Made by a program: the position numbers and the translations under genes
Source: JAIQFL01 sp035295745
GTDB lineage: Bacteria > Acidobacteriota > Terriglobia > Bryobacterales > Bryobacteraceae
Assembly: GCA_035295745.1 (NCBI GenBank)
Contig: DATGIL010000092.1
Span: 1-59,600, forward strand
DNA length: 59,600 bases
Direction: 5' to 3'
Notes under the pieces: model-generated
Told to the model about the DNA's origin: nothing
The model's database searches: none
The model's input: the letters and a program-made list of their open reading frames with translations, nothing else
Shown here: positions 33,787 through 42,836 of the stretch, one piece after another
Position numbering within the stretch: the stretch's first letter is position 1
Layout: each line of letters opens with the position of its first letter

Positions 33787-36429
33787 CTAGAGTTTGCTCT
33801 CCACCTCGCGGTAGACCGCATCCAGAGCTCCTGCAAGGGCCGAAACGTCCTTGCCGCCAGCCTCGGCGATGTCGGGACGTCCGCCGCCTTTCCCGCCTAC
33901 CGCTAGTGCCACGTTGCCCACCAGTTTGCCGGCGTGAACCTTACCGGCCAGATCCTTGGTCGCGGCCGCCACCAGCGCGATCCCGCCGTTCTCCACGGAA
34001 GCCAGCACCACTACCCCCGTCTTCCACTGGTTGCGGAGGGAATCCACCAGCGAACGCATCTGCTGGCGGTCCAGGCCGTCCACTCGCGCCGCCAATACCC
34101 GCACGTCCTTGATGGTGCGCGTTTGGGCCTCGAGAGCTCCGCTGGCTGACTGCGCCAGCTTTTCCTTCATCTGATCCATCTGTCGGGTTTGGGCGCGTTC
34201 GGCGGCAAGCATCTTCTCGACGTGCTCCACCAGATCCGGTTCTGAAGCCTTCACCAGACTGGCGATGCGCCGCAGAATGTCGGTGGATTCCTGATATTGG
34301 CGCAACGCCGCCTCACCAGTAATCGCCTCAATCCGGCGCACGCCGGCCGAGATACTGCCTTCATAGATGATTTTGCAGACGCCAATATCTCCGGTACGGC
34401 GCACATGAGTGCCGCCGCAGAGTTCCCGGCTGAATCCCGGAACGGTGACGACACGAACTTCCTCGCCGTACTTTTCGCCGAACAACGCCATCGCGCCGGT
34501 GGAAATCGCCTGGTCGAGCGGCATGATGTTAGTCTCCACACCGCTGTTGCGCAGGATCTGTTCGTTCATGAGCCGCTCGACTTCCTCCACTTCCGGACGG
34601 TCCATCGCCGCGTAGTGAGTAAAATCGAAACGCAGCCGGCCGGGTTCCACGACACTGCCCGCCTGTTTCACATGCTTCCCCAAGACCTGGCGCAGAGAAG
34701 CGTGGAGTAAGTGAGTCGCCGTGTGATTCCGCCGGGTGGCATCGCGCAGCGGCGCGGCCACTTCAGCGCGCAGGATGTCGCCCACGCGAATCGGCGAATG
34801 GGTCACTATGCGATGCACGGTCAGGCCTGGTACGCCCGCAAACGCCGTTTCGACGTCCGCGACTTTCTCGGAAGAGGCGGAATACAATCCGCCACGATCG
34901 CCCACCTGTCCGCCTGCTTCGGCATAAAAAGGCGTCTGATCAAAGACCAGTTCCGCCTTCACACCCGCGGGTACGTCGTCCACCGGCTGCTTATCGACCA
35001 GAAGGCCGATCACCCGTGATTCCGCCTCCAGTTCGCCGTAGCCCAGAAACTTTGTGCGGCCGTACTCCAGAAGCTTCTGATAGGCCGGTACGACCGCGCC
35101 CTTTTCGGCGCCTTTCCAACTGGCGCGTGCGCGCTCGCGCTGCCGCTCCATCTCCTGCTCGAAGCCCTCGTGGTCGATGCCGAGTCCGTGCTCGCGAGCC
35201 ATGTCTTCCTGCTCGTCGAGAGCGAGTCCGAAGGTGTCGTACAGTTTAAACGCAACCGCGCCGGGAAGCGTGTGGCTGGAGAGCGAACGCACCGCTTCGT
35301 TGAACTGCTTCTCAGCTTCGAGGAAGGTGCTGGCGTACCGGTGCTCTTCGTCTTTCACTACGCGGGCGACACGTTGCACGCTTTCGAGCATTTCGGGATA
35401 GGGCCCCTGCATCAGGTCGGCCACGAAGCCCGTGAGCTTGTAGAGGAATGGCTCCTCCACGCCGATCATGCGCACATTGCGCATAGCGCGGCGCATGATT
35501 TTGCGCAGCACGTACCCGCGCCCTTCGTTCGAAGGCAGCACGCCGTCGTGAATCAGGAACGCAGTTGCGCGCGCGTGATCGGCGGCGATGCGCAGTGCGG
35601 TCGCGACCCGATCGGGCGAATCGCCGGTTAGGCGCCCGCCGAAGAGATTCTCGGCATAGTCGATGATCGGCCGGATCAGATCGGTATCGTAGTTCGAGAG
35701 CTTGCCTTGCAGCACGGCGGCGACGCGCTCCAGCCCCATCCCGGTGTCGATAGAGGGCCGCGGAAGAGGCGTGAGCTTGCCGCTGGAATCGCGGTCGAAC
35801 TGCATGAATACCAGGTTCCAGATCTCGACGAAGCGGCCGCCGGCATCATCCGGGAACTGCTCGTGCTCCCGGCCGGGTTCCGCGGCTTCCTGACCCAGGT
35901 CGTAGTGAATCTCTGAGCAAGGGCCGCACGGACCGGTATCGCCCATCTGCCAGAAGTTGTCCTTCTCATCCAGACGGAAAATACGGCTCTTGGGGACGCC
36001 GGCTACCTTCTGCCACAGCTCTTCAGCCTCGTCATCCTCACGGAAAACAGTGACGTAGAGCTTGTCTTTGGGCAAGCCGTAGTCCTTGGTGATGAGGTCC
36101 CACGCAAACTCGATGGCTTCCGCCTTGAAGTAATCGCCGAAGGAGAAGTTCCCGAGCATCTCGAAGAAGGTGTGGTGACGGCGCGTGTACCCGACGTTTT
36201 CGAGATCGTTGTGTTTGCCGCCGGCACGCACGCACTTCTGGGAACTGGCGGCGCGTGAGTAGTCCCGCTTCTCGAGGCCGAGAAACGTGTCCTTGAACTG
36301 GTTCATGCCTGCGTTCGTAAACAGCAGGGTGGGATCGTTCGCGGGAACCAGCGATGAGCTGCGGACTACGCGGTGCCCTCTTTGGGCAAAGAAATCGAGA
36401 AAACGCTGTCTAATTTCGTGGCCTGTCAC
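33787..36429 (-). CDS. alaS: Alanine-tRNA ligase
   Basis: An 880-residue alanyl-tRNA synthetase. The class II aminoacylation core is N-terminal (FFAQRGHRVVRSSSLVPAND, LFTNAGMNQFKDTFLG, FFEMLGNFSFGDYFK). The editing domain has RRNHTATHLLHASLRQ (~570) and the zinc/editing motif ELCGGTHVRRTGDIG (~670). The C-Ala domain ends with GGKGGGRPDIAEAGGKD. Length is full. The gene is flanked by REP clusters on both sides and appears to be a single transcription unit. Confidence 0.95.
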   Translation of the reverse strand: MTGHEIRQRFLDFFAQRGHRVVRSSSLVPANDPTLLFTNAGMNQFKDTFLGLEKRDYSRAASSQKCVRAGGKHNDLENVGYTRRHHTFFEMLGNFSFGDYFKAEAIEFAWDLITKDYGLPKDKLYVTVFREDDEAEELWQKVAGVPKSRIFRLDEKDNFWQMGDTGPCGPCSEIHYDLGQEAAEPGREHEQFPDDAGGRFVEIWNLVFMQFDRDSSGKLTPLPRPSIDTGMGLERVAAVLQGKLSNYDTDLIRPIIDYAENLFGGRLTGDSPDRVATALRIAADHARATAFLIHDGVLPSNEGRGYVLRKIMRRAMRNVRMIGVEEPFLYKLTGFVADLMQGPYPEMLESVQRVARVVKDEEHRYASTFLEAEKQFNEAVRSLSSHTLPGAVAFKLYDTFGLALDEQEDMAREHGLGIDHEGFEQEMERQRERARASWKGAEKGAVVPAYQKLLEYGRTKFLGYGELEAESRVIGLLVDKQPVDDVPAGVKAELVFDQTPFYAEAGGQVGDRGGLYSASSEKVADVETAFAGVPGLTVHRIVTHSPIRVGDILRAEVAAPLRDATRRNHTATHLLHASLRQVLGKHVKQAGSVVEPGRLRFDFTHYAAMDRPEVEEVERLMNEQILRNSGVETNIMPLDQAISTGAMALFGEKYGEEVRVVTVPGFSRELCGGTHVRRTGDIGVCKIIYEGSISAGVRRIEAITGEAALRQYQESTDILRRIASLVKASEPDLVEHVEKMLAAERAQTRQMDQMKEKLAQSASGALEAQTRTIKDVRVLAARVDGLDRQQMRSLVDSLRNQWKTGVVVLASVENGGIALVAAATKDLAGKVHAGKLVGNVALAVGGKGGGRPDIAEAGGKDVSALAGALDAVYREVESKL

Positions 36430-36503
36430 GGGAATTTCCTCTGGGGATGGACTAAATTCAATTGTAGCGCTGAACGATCAACGCACCTGCTGATGTGCCG
36501 GTG

Positions 36504-36664
36504 CCCTTACGAGCCGCGCTCGTAAGGGAAGTGGTCCTGGCTTCGCTGCGCTTACGAGCCGCGCTCGTAAAGGGAAGTGGTCCCGGCTCGGGCTGCGCTT
36601 ACGAGCCGCGCGCGTTAGCAAGCGACCGTTCGCCCGCGTGCGACTCCCTTACGGCCCCGCTCGC
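36504..36664. repeat. Cluster of four REP-like elements
   Basis: Copy 1 (36506-36526) is a perfect palindrome: CTTACGAG, loop CCGCG, CTCGTAAG. Copy 2 is at 36551-36570, copy 3 (GCGCGTTAGCAAGCG form) at 36598-36624, and an inverted copy at about 36642-36664. The first two are followed by GGGAAGTGGTCC. The cluster lies between the start of alaS and the end of the PLP-enzyme gene. Confidence 0.8.
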
Positions 36665-36671
36665 AGCTGCG

Positions 36672-37916
36672 TTAGCGGATTGCGGCGAGTGCCTGCTCGA
36701 AATCGGCCAGCAGGTCGCGCCAGTCTTCGATGCCGGCAGAGACGCGCACGAGGCCATCGGTCACACCGGATTCCGCGAGTTCGGCGGCGCTCATGCCCGA
36801 GTGCGTGGTGCTCTTGGGATGGCACGCCAGAGTCTCCACACCGCCGAGAGAGACTGCGTTTTTCGCAATCCGCACGTTGCGCAGAAACTCGAAGGCAGCG
36901 TCCTTGCCGCCGCGGAATTCCAGCGAAAAGAGGCCGCCCGGGTAGGCGCACTGCTTTTCGAAGATGCGCTTCTGTTCGGGATTGCGGAACAGCGTGGGGT
37001 AGATGACATTGCTCAGGTGCTTGTGGCCGGCCAGGGCTTCAGCCAGGCGTTGCGCATTCTTGCTCTGCCGGTTCATCCGCAGCGCCACGGTAGGTAGACG
37101 GCCGTCGAGCATCCAGCACTCGTCAGGCTGCAGGATATTGCCGAACATGCCGCGGCGGCTGCGAATCTTGCGGATCATGTCGGCGTTCTTGGTGATCGCG
37201 AATCCACCCAGCAGGTCGCTGAAGCCCGACAGATACTTGGTTGCCGAGTAAAGCACGATGTCCGCGCCGAGCAGGAGCGGATGCTGGAACGCCGGACCCA
37301 GGAAAGTGTTGTCCACCATGATCACTGGGCGGTCGGGCCGCCGCAAAGCTGTCTCCGCTGCGCGCTCGATGTCCGTCATGATGAGCGTCGGATTCGCGGG
37401 TGTCTCCAGATAGACAATGCAGCAGTTTTTCGCTGATCGGACGGCTTCGTCGATGGCATCCGCGTCTCCGGAGGGTACCGCGACACCATGCACGCCGAGC
37501 GGCTCCAGAAACGAGTGAATGAGCCCCGTCGTGCCCCCGTAAAGCGGTGTCGTGTAGACAATCGTGCTGTCGGGCCTGGCAAAGGCGAAGAACGCGGTCA
37601 TGATTGCCGCCATTCCGGAATTGAAAACGGCGGCGTCGGTGGCGCCGGCCTCCAAGGGCACAATCTGGTCTTCCAGGATTTCCGCGTTCGGATGCGAAAA
37701 CCGCGAGTAGATCAGGTCCGCGCGCTCTCCGGCAGCTGGTGAAATCTTTCCCGTGGTAATGGCGAAGGCGTGTTCTGCCGCTTCGGGGCTGGCAAATGCG
37801 TAGGTGGAGCTCCGGAAAACCGCCGGCCGTGCCGAACCGAACGACAAGCTGGGGTCGAAGCCCCGGGTTAATACCGCTGTGCGCGGGCGCACTCCACTGT
37901 GACCTGAATCCGCCAT
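36672..37916 (-). CDS. Cys/Met-metabolism PLP enzyme (gamma-synthase/gamma-lyase type)
   Basis: A 414-residue fold-type I PLP enzyme. Visible motifs: YSRFSHPNAEILEDQI (~70), FNSGMAAIMTAFFAF (~98), the cofactor stretch VDNTFLGPAFQHP (~207), the PLP lysine in YSATKYLSGFSDLLGG (~233) and the C-terminal SLGGVETLACHPKSTTHS (~365). This family includes cystathionine gamma-synthase, cystathionine gamma-lyase and methionine gamma-lyase; the exact reaction cannot be told apart by eye. No other methionine genes adjoin it. Confidence 0.85.
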   Translation of the reverse strand: MADSGHSGVRPRTAVLTRGFDPSLSFGSARPAVFRSSTYAFASPEAAEHAFAITTGKISPAAGERADLIYSRFSHPNAEILEDQIVPLEAGATDAAVFNSGMAAIMTAFFAFARPDSTIVYTTPLYGGTTGLIHSFLEPLGVHGVAVPSGDADAIDEAVRSAKNCCIVYLETPANPTLIMTDIERAAETALRRPDRPVIMVDNTFLGPAFQHPLLLGADIVLYSATKYLSGFSDLLGGFAITKNADMIRKIRSRRGMFGNILQPDECWMLDGRLPTVALRMNRQSKNAQRLAEALAGHKHLSNVIYPTLFRNPEQKRIFEKQCAYPGGLFSLEFRGGKDAAFEFLRNVRIAKNAVSLGGVETLACHPKSTTHSGMSAAELAESGVTDGLVRVSAGIEDWRDLLADFEQALAAIR

Positions 37917-38021
37917 GCAAGAACCTCTAAATCGAGTTTACTCCAACCACAGAATTTATGCACAACGAAACAGTGGTGCCTGCCGTCCCCGGAGCAATCA
38001 GTACGCCAGCTATCTTGGTAA

Positions 38022-38050
38022 CTTACGAGCCGCGACCGTAAAGGGAGCGT
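38022..38050 (+). repeat. REP-like element copy
   Basis: CTTACGAGCCGCGACCGTAA followed by AGGGAGCG, the full form of the dispersed family, in the gap between the PLP-enzyme gene and the end of ku. Confidence 0.75.
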
Positions 38051-38119
38051 TGGTAGGGCCGAACCTTCCACGTCATCACACTCACGTGCAATCGCTCGGT
38101 ATCTTCCACCACCAAAAAG

Positions 38120-39001
38120 CTACCCGACTTTGCTCTTGCGAGTACGCTTCTTGGGAGACTCTTCCTGCTCCGCGACGGCCTCTTCGGTTTCAGCGGATTC
38201 GCCGGTGGGTTCAGCAGCGGTGGCCGCTTGCGCGGGCTTGCGCTTCTCGGCGAGGCTCCGCTTGAGAGCTTCCATGATGTCGATGACTGGCGCGATGTGC
38301 TCGCTCGGAGCGGCGACCACCTTCTTGCCTTCGATCTTGTCTTCGATCATCTTCTGCAGATTGGCACGATAAGTATCCTGGTATTTCTGCGGCTCGAACT
38401 CGGCCTCCAGCGAAGAGATCAGCATCTTCGCCATTGCGAGTTCCTTGTCTTTGACCAGGCTGGTGTCGGTGCGGAACTCCTCCACCTGACGAATCTCGTC
38501 CTGGTAGTACATGGTGTGGGACAGAATGCCCTTGGGCCCCGGCCGCAGGATAATGATGTGCTCGCGATTGTGCATCGCCACCTTCGCCAGCGCGTAATAC
38601 TTGGATTCGCGAAGCGCCTGGTAGAGCAAGGCGTACGGCTTCTCGCCGCCCTCGTCGGGTGCGACATAGTAGGAGCTTTCGAGGTAGATCGGATCCACCT
38701 GCTCGGCAGCTACAAACTCCAGGATTTCCATGACCTTGGCCGTTTTCGGCGCGACCTTCTTGATGTCCTCGTCGTCGATCTCGACGTAGTGATCCTTCTC
38801 GTATTCGTATCCCTTCACGAGCTCGCTACGGGGGACCGGTTTGTCCTCTGCCTGACAGTACACCATTTGTTTGATACGGGAATGGTCGGCTTTGTGCAGC
38901 AGGTTGAAACTGATGGTTTCGCTGCGTGCGGCGCTAAACAGGCGGACGGGAAACGATACCAGCCCGAAAGTGAGGTGGCCCTTCCAAACACTCGATGCCA
39001 T
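38120..39001 (-). CDS. ku: Non-homologous end-joining protein Ku
   Basis: A 293-residue bacterial Ku. The start SSVWKGHLTFGLVSFPVRLF and the block KGYEYEKDHYVEIDDEDIKK (~63-82) are typical, as are YYVAPDEGGEKPYALLYQAL (~107) and EYQ/KYQDTYRANLQKMIEDK (~205). The C-terminal ~50 residues are Ala/Glu/Lys rich and basic at the end (KKRTRKSKVG), the part that in this family helps DNA or ligase binding. Ku forms a homodimer ring on DNA ends and recruits LigD, which is encoded divergently 81 bases away. Confidence 0.93.
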   Translation of the reverse strand: MASSVWKGHLTFGLVSFPVRLFSAARSETISFNLLHKADHSRIKQMVYCQAEDKPVPRSELVKGYEYEKDHYVEIDDEDIKKVAPKTAKVMEILEFVAAEQVDPIYLESSYYVAPDEGGEKPYALLYQALRESKYYALAKVAMHNREHIIILRPGPKGILSHTMYYQDEIRQVEEFRTDTSLVKDKELAMAKMLISSLEAEFEPQKYQDTYRANLQKMIEDKIEGKKVVAAPSEHIAPVIDIMEALKRSLAEKRKPAQAATAAEPTGESAETEEAVAEQEESPKKRTRKSKVG

Positions 39002-39082
39002 AATGGTCTCCTCGGAGATCCTGCGGCTTTCAACATACTACAAAGCCAGAGCCGATGTAAATGGTAGGATGTAAAGGGAGTT

Positions 39083-39781
39083 ATGCCTCTCGAAGAGTAC
39101 GTTGCCAAACGCAAGTTCGAGAAGACGCCAGAACCTCCGCCCGGCGCCGGCCAGAGCCCCAGCGGGCACTACTTCTGCGTGCAGCGCCACGACGCCACCC
39201 GGCTTCACTACGATTTCCGATTGGAGATTGATGGCGTGCTGAAGTCGTGGGCGGTCCCCAAGGGGCCGACGCTCGACCCGGCGCTGCGCCACTTCGCCGC
39301 ACACGTGGAGGATCACCCCGTGGAGTACGGCTCGTTTGAGGGCAACATTCCGGCTGGCAATTACGGCGCCGGCAGCGTAATGTTGTGGGACCGCGGAACC
39401 TTCGATCTACTGGGCGACCTTCCCGGCGAGGCGCAGATTGCGAAAGGCGATCTGAAGTTCCGGCTCCACGGCGAGAAGCTCAAAGGCGACTTCGCGCTCG
39501 TCCACATGAAAGGGCGCGGCAAAGGCAACGAGTGGCTCATCATCAAGAAACGCGATGAGTTCGCATCCCCGGGTTGGGATGTGGAAGCTCACGCCTACAG
39601 CGTAGTCTCCGGGCGTACACAGACCGAGATCGCGCGCAACTTGCCTGCCCGGCAGGAGAAGGCCCAGACGGCGGGCGCGTCGGATCGAGTCTGGGCGAGT
39701 AGCAAGCCCGCCAAACGCGCTGCCAAATCGGGCGCCGCGGAAGTTGCGCAGCCCGCGCCCGCGAAAAAAAAAAGAGCCTAG
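39083..39781 (+). CDS. ligD: LigD 3'-phosphoesterase module (first reading frame)
   Basis: 232 codons that form the phosphoesterase domain of LigD: YFCVQRHDATRLHYDFRLEI (~32-51, metal-binding His/Asp) and VEYGSFEGNIPAGNYGAGSV (~79-98), ending with KGNEWLIIKKRDE. In family members it trims 3' ends before ligation. A good AAGGGAG precedes the ATG. After an Ala/Lys linker the frame stops at TAG 39779-39781, just after a run of ten A. The next frame continues LigD, so this is the N-terminal part of a split or recoded ligD. Confidence 0.88.
   Translation: MPLEEYVAKRKFEKTPEPPPGAGQSPSGHYFCVQRHDATRLHYDFRLEIDGVLKSWAVPKGPTLDPALRHFAAHVEDHPVEYGSFEGNIPAGNYGAGSVMLWDRGTFDLLGDLPGEAQIAKGDLKFRLHGEKLKGDFALVHMKGRGKGNEWLIIKKRDEFASPGWDVEAHAYSVVSGRTQTEIARNLPARQEKAQTAGASDRVWASSKPAKRAAKSGAAEVAQPAPAKKKRA
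39764..39773 (+). other. Run of ten A: candidate -1 slippage site in ligD
   Basis: The run lies in the last codons of the phosphoesterase frame. One base back, the frame is open without a stop from here into the ligase gene and reads SLDLSSLKGARAIPMPEAIE, the usual linker of fused LigD proteins. Slippage would give a 908-residue protein. Confidence 0.6.
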
Positions 39782-39792
39782 ACCTCTCCTCG

Positions 39793-41808
39793 TTGAAGGG
39801 CGCACGCGCCATTCCGATGCCGGAAGCGATCGAGCCGATGATGGCGTCACTGGTGGCTCATCCGCCTCGAGGTGAAGAGTGGCTCTACGAAGTGAAATGG
39901 GATGGGGTTCGAGCCATCGCCTTTGTTCATAACGAAGAGGTGCGGCTGCAATCGCGCACCGGACATCGCTGCGAGCGGCAGTACCCCGAACTGGCGGTAA
40001 TCCCGCATCAAATCGCGGCCGGACAGGCGATTCTGGATGGCGAGATCGCGGTACTCGACGCCAAGGGTGTCTCGCAGTTCCATCTGATTCAGCCTCGAAT
40101 CGCGAATACCGACCCCAACAGCATCGCGCACCTGGTCCGCTCCACCCCCGTTGTCTACTTCGTGTTCGATCTGCTGTACCTGGATGGTTACGATCTGCGC
40201 GGCGTCGCTCTGGCGAAGCGGCGGGAGTTGCTCTCGGCGGTGGTCGCTCCGGGCGGATCGCTGCGCATCTCGGACGTCTTTCCCGGGGCGGGTGTGGAGT
40301 TGCTCGAAGCGGCACGCGAGACCGGGCTCGAAGGGGTCATCGCCAAACACGCGTCGAGCGTGTACGAATCCAGGCGCAGCCGCGATTGGCTGAAGATCAA
40401 GATCGTGGGGCAGCAGGAGTTCGTGATCGGCGGCTACACGGAACCACAGGGCGATCGCGATTACTTCGGTGCGCTGGTTCTGGGTCTGTATGACGAAGGC
40501 AAGTTGAGATGGGTGGGCAACGTGGGAAGCGGCTTCGATCACAAGTTGCTGGCTAGCGTCCACGCGCGGTTGAAGCCGCTGATTACGGATCGCTGTCCGT
40601 TCGCGGTGCGCCCGGTACCGGAGCGCGGAATGACGTGGGTGCGTCCCGAAGTAGTGTGCCAGGTGAAGTATTCCAATTGGACGCAGGATCAGCGCCTGCG
40701 TGCGCCAGTGTTTCTCGGCTTGCGTACGGATGTGGGGGCGAAGCAGGCCGTTCTGGAGAAGGCGGAGGAGCCGGAGGAGCTCGAGCACACCGATTCACGG
40801 CGGCGCGAAGACGCGGAGGCACCCCCGGAGAAGCGTGTGGAGGAGACGGCGGAACCTCGCACCATAGAGGAGAGGCCGCTGCTGCCGGACGTCAAGGAGT
40901 TGACGGTCACCATCGGCGGCCACAATCTCAAGTTCACGAACTTGAAAAAGGTGTATTATCCCGACGAAGGCTACACCAAGCGGGACGTTCTCAACTACTA
41001 CGCCGGAGTGAGCGACCTGATCCTGCCGCACCTCGTGGACCGGCCTCTCTCCCTCAAGCGCTATCCGGATGGAATCAAGAAGGAGTTCTTCTTCCAAAAG
41101 GACACGCCCGAATCGTATCCCGAGTGGCTGCGTACCGAGTTCATCGACTCCGACCATACGCAGAAGCCGATTCGCTACGTATTCGCCGAGGACCGTGCCA
41201 GTCTGATGTACCTGGTGAACCTGGGCTGCATCGACCACAATCCGTGGATGAGCCGGGCCCCCACGCTCGACAATCCCGACTTCGTGCTGGTCGATCTCGA
41301 TCCGCAAGAGTGCGCGTTCGATCTGATCGTGGATGCCGCCCTGATGGTGAAACGGGTGCTCGACCAGATCGGGTTGGCGGGATACCCGAAGACGACGGGC
41401 GGCGACGGGCTCCACGTCTACATTCCGCTTGAGCCTGTGTACACATTCGAGGAAGCGCGCATTTTCGCCGAGCTGATTTCCCGAATCGTGATCCACGAGA
41501 AGCCCGACATGTTCACCACGCCGCGTTCGGTCTCGAAGCGGCAGAAAAATCGAGTGTATTTCGATTATCTGCAGGTGATGAAGTCGAAGACGATTGCGGC
41601 GCCGTATGTGTTGCGGGCCTATCCCGGCGCGCCGGTAGCCACCCCGCTGGAGTGGAGCGAGGTGAAACGCGGCCTGCATCCGAACCAGTTCAATATCACC
41701 AATGCGCTCGAGCGATTCCGGGAAAAGGGCGATCTGTTCGCGGGTGTGCTCAAGAAGCCTCAGGACCTGTACGAAGCGCTGGAGAAACTCGAGAAGCTGT
41801 TTCGGTAG
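39793..41808 (+). CDS. ligD: LigD ATP-dependent ligase plus polymerase module
   Basis: 671 codons with a ligase domain (~10-310; nucleotidyl lysine in YEVKWDGVRAIAF, then ILDGEIAVLD and EGVIAKHASSVYESRRSRDW) and an archaeo-eukaryotic-primase-type polymerase domain (~375-671; FTNLKKVYYPDEGYTKRDVL, VDLDPQECAFD, TTGGDGLHVYIPL). The order phosphoesterase-ligase-polymerase is one of the known LigD arrangements. The nominal start is a TTG without a binding site, so independent initiation is doubtful; the -1 fusion with the upstream frame fits better. The 3' end faces a minus-strand gene 4 bases away. Confidence 0.9.
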   Translation: MKGARAIPMPEAIEPMMASLVAHPPRGEEWLYEVKWDGVRAIAFVHNEEVRLQSRTGHRCERQYPELAVIPHQIAAGQAILDGEIAVLDAKGVSQFHLIQPRIANTDPNSIAHLVRSTPVVYFVFDLLYLDGYDLRGVALAKRRELLSAVVAPGGSLRISDVFPGAGVELLEAARETGLEGVIAKHASSVYESRRSRDWLKIKIVGQQEFVIGGYTEPQGDRDYFGALVLGLYDEGKLRWVGNVGSGFDHKLLASVHARLKPLITDRCPFAVRPVPERGMTWVRPEVVCQVKYSNWTQDQRLRAPVFLGLRTDVGAKQAVLEKAEEPEELEHTDSRRREDAEAPPEKRVEETAEPRTIEERPLLPDVKELTVTIGGHNLKFTNLKKVYYPDEGYTKRDVLNYYAGVSDLILPHLVDRPLSLKRYPDGIKKEFFFQKDTPESYPEWLRTEFIDSDHTQKPIRYVFAEDRASLMYLVNLGCIDHNPWMSRAPTLDNPDFVLVDLDPQECAFDLIVDAALMVKRVLDQIGLAGYPKTTGGDGLHVYIPLEPVYTFEEARIFAELISRIVIHEKPDMFTTPRSVSKRQKNRVYFDYLQVMKSKTIAAPYVLRAYPGAPVATPLEWSEVKRGLHPNQFNITNALERFREKGDLFAGVLKKPQDLYEALEKLEKLFR

Positions 41809-41812
41809 GCGA

Positions 41813-42373
41813 TTATTCGGGTGTCAGCTTGATGATCACGCCGTCGCCGCGGATCACGAGGTTCGCCGCGGCCTTCTTGGCATCGTCGCCCTTGCGCGCT
41901 TCGACGCGGCCGTAGATCACCGCCCAGCGGTCATATTCGGACGAGCCGAAACGGAACTTACCAAGCGGCGTCCGCTTCTGTAATTCGGTCAGTTTCTGTT
42001 TGAGAACGACGCCGTCCAGCTCGAAATTCTCGGGAGGTTTCGGCCCGGTTTTGGGATCCTCGACGATCCACAGTTGTAAGGGAACGGTGAGCGCGGGCGT
42101 GCAGCTTTGTTCGTCGACCCAACGGCCGGTCTCGCGATAGGAGTAACGCCCCACCACGGCGACCGTCTTGCCCTCGTTGGCGGGAAGATCGCGCAGCACT
42201 TCGCAAACACCCAGAGGGGGTAGTGGCTGGTCGGCAGAAAAGGTCGCGGCGCCGCCTAGAATTGCGAGGGCCACGGCTCCTAGAATCGAGCGGAGACCTA
42301 TTTTTCCCTGAGGCACGGTTTTAATTAAGAATAGACTAGCGCAAGGCGGATTTGGGTTACACGGAAGTTGCAT
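41813..42373 (-). CDS. Exported hypothetical protein
   Basis: About 186 residues with an N-terminal hydrophobic segment (SILGAVALAILGGAATFSA). The mature part holds CEVLRDLPANEGKTVAVVGR and WVDEQSC, followed by beta-strand-rich sequence ending in LVIRGDGVIIKLTPE; this resembles a small OB-like fold but no family is assigned. The start is uncertain: ATG 42373 is used, a GTG at 42316 would give a shorter signal peptide, and the frame is open to 42547. Confidence 0.6.
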   Translation of the reverse strand: MQLPCNPNPPCASLFLIKTVPQGKIGLRSILGAVALAILGGAATFSADQPLPPLGVCEVLRDLPANEGKTVAVVGRYSYRETGRWVDEQSCTPALTVPLQLWIVEDPKTGPKPPENFELDGVVLKQKLTELQKRTPLGKFRFGSSEYDRWAVIYGRVEARKGDDAKKAAANLVIRGDGVIIKLTPE

Positions 42374-42401
42374 CCCGATCGTGCTTGCCGATCGATCCCG
42401 G

Positions 42402-42836
42402 TCAGTTCCCCATATCGAGAATGACTTTCCACTTACCGTCACGCTGGCGGCGCCAGATGGTGGTGTACTTTCCCGTCTCGGTGACGACCCTACCATCCAC
42501 CAGCCGTTTGCGCTCGTATGCGCCGTAGGTGTAGCCCAGTTCCCCACTGCGCGCCAATTCCGCTTTCAAAGGAGTCCACTGCAGGGAGTATCCGGGCTGG
42601 GCCCAAGCTTCGCGGAACGCGGCGCCGAGTCCCTCTTTACCGTGGATCGGTGCACCGTTCTTGGGCAGGATGGTTCCGTCCTCCGCAAAGAAGGAGAGGA
42701 AGCCCTCGGCGCCTCGATCGGCCGTCGCTTTCGCAAAATCCTTGTCCGCCTGGATGAGCGCGTCTTCTTTCGCCGCCAGCAAGAATCCCGCGAAGCAAAT
42801 CTGTGCGATCCACAAACACACAATCCATCTCTTCAT
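42402..42836 (-). CDS. Exported SnoaL/DUF4440-like protein
   Basis: A 144-residue protein with signal peptide (1-21) and an NTF2/SnoaL-type cone fold: IQADKDFAKATADRGAEGFL (~28), FAEDGTILPKNGAPIHGKEG, then YTTIWRRQRDGKWKVILDMG at the end. Such domains may be small-molecule-binding or catalytic; function here is unknown. The ATG overlaps the recJ stop (ATGA), fixing the start and linking it to recJ translation. Confidence 0.78.
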   Translation of the reverse strand: MKRWIVCLWIAQICFAGFLLAAKEDALIQADKDFAKATADRGAEGFLSFFAEDGTILPKNGAPIHGKEGLGAAFREAWAQPGYSLQWTPLKAELARSGELGYTYGAYERKRLVDGRVVTETGKYTTIWRRQRDGKWKVILDMGN

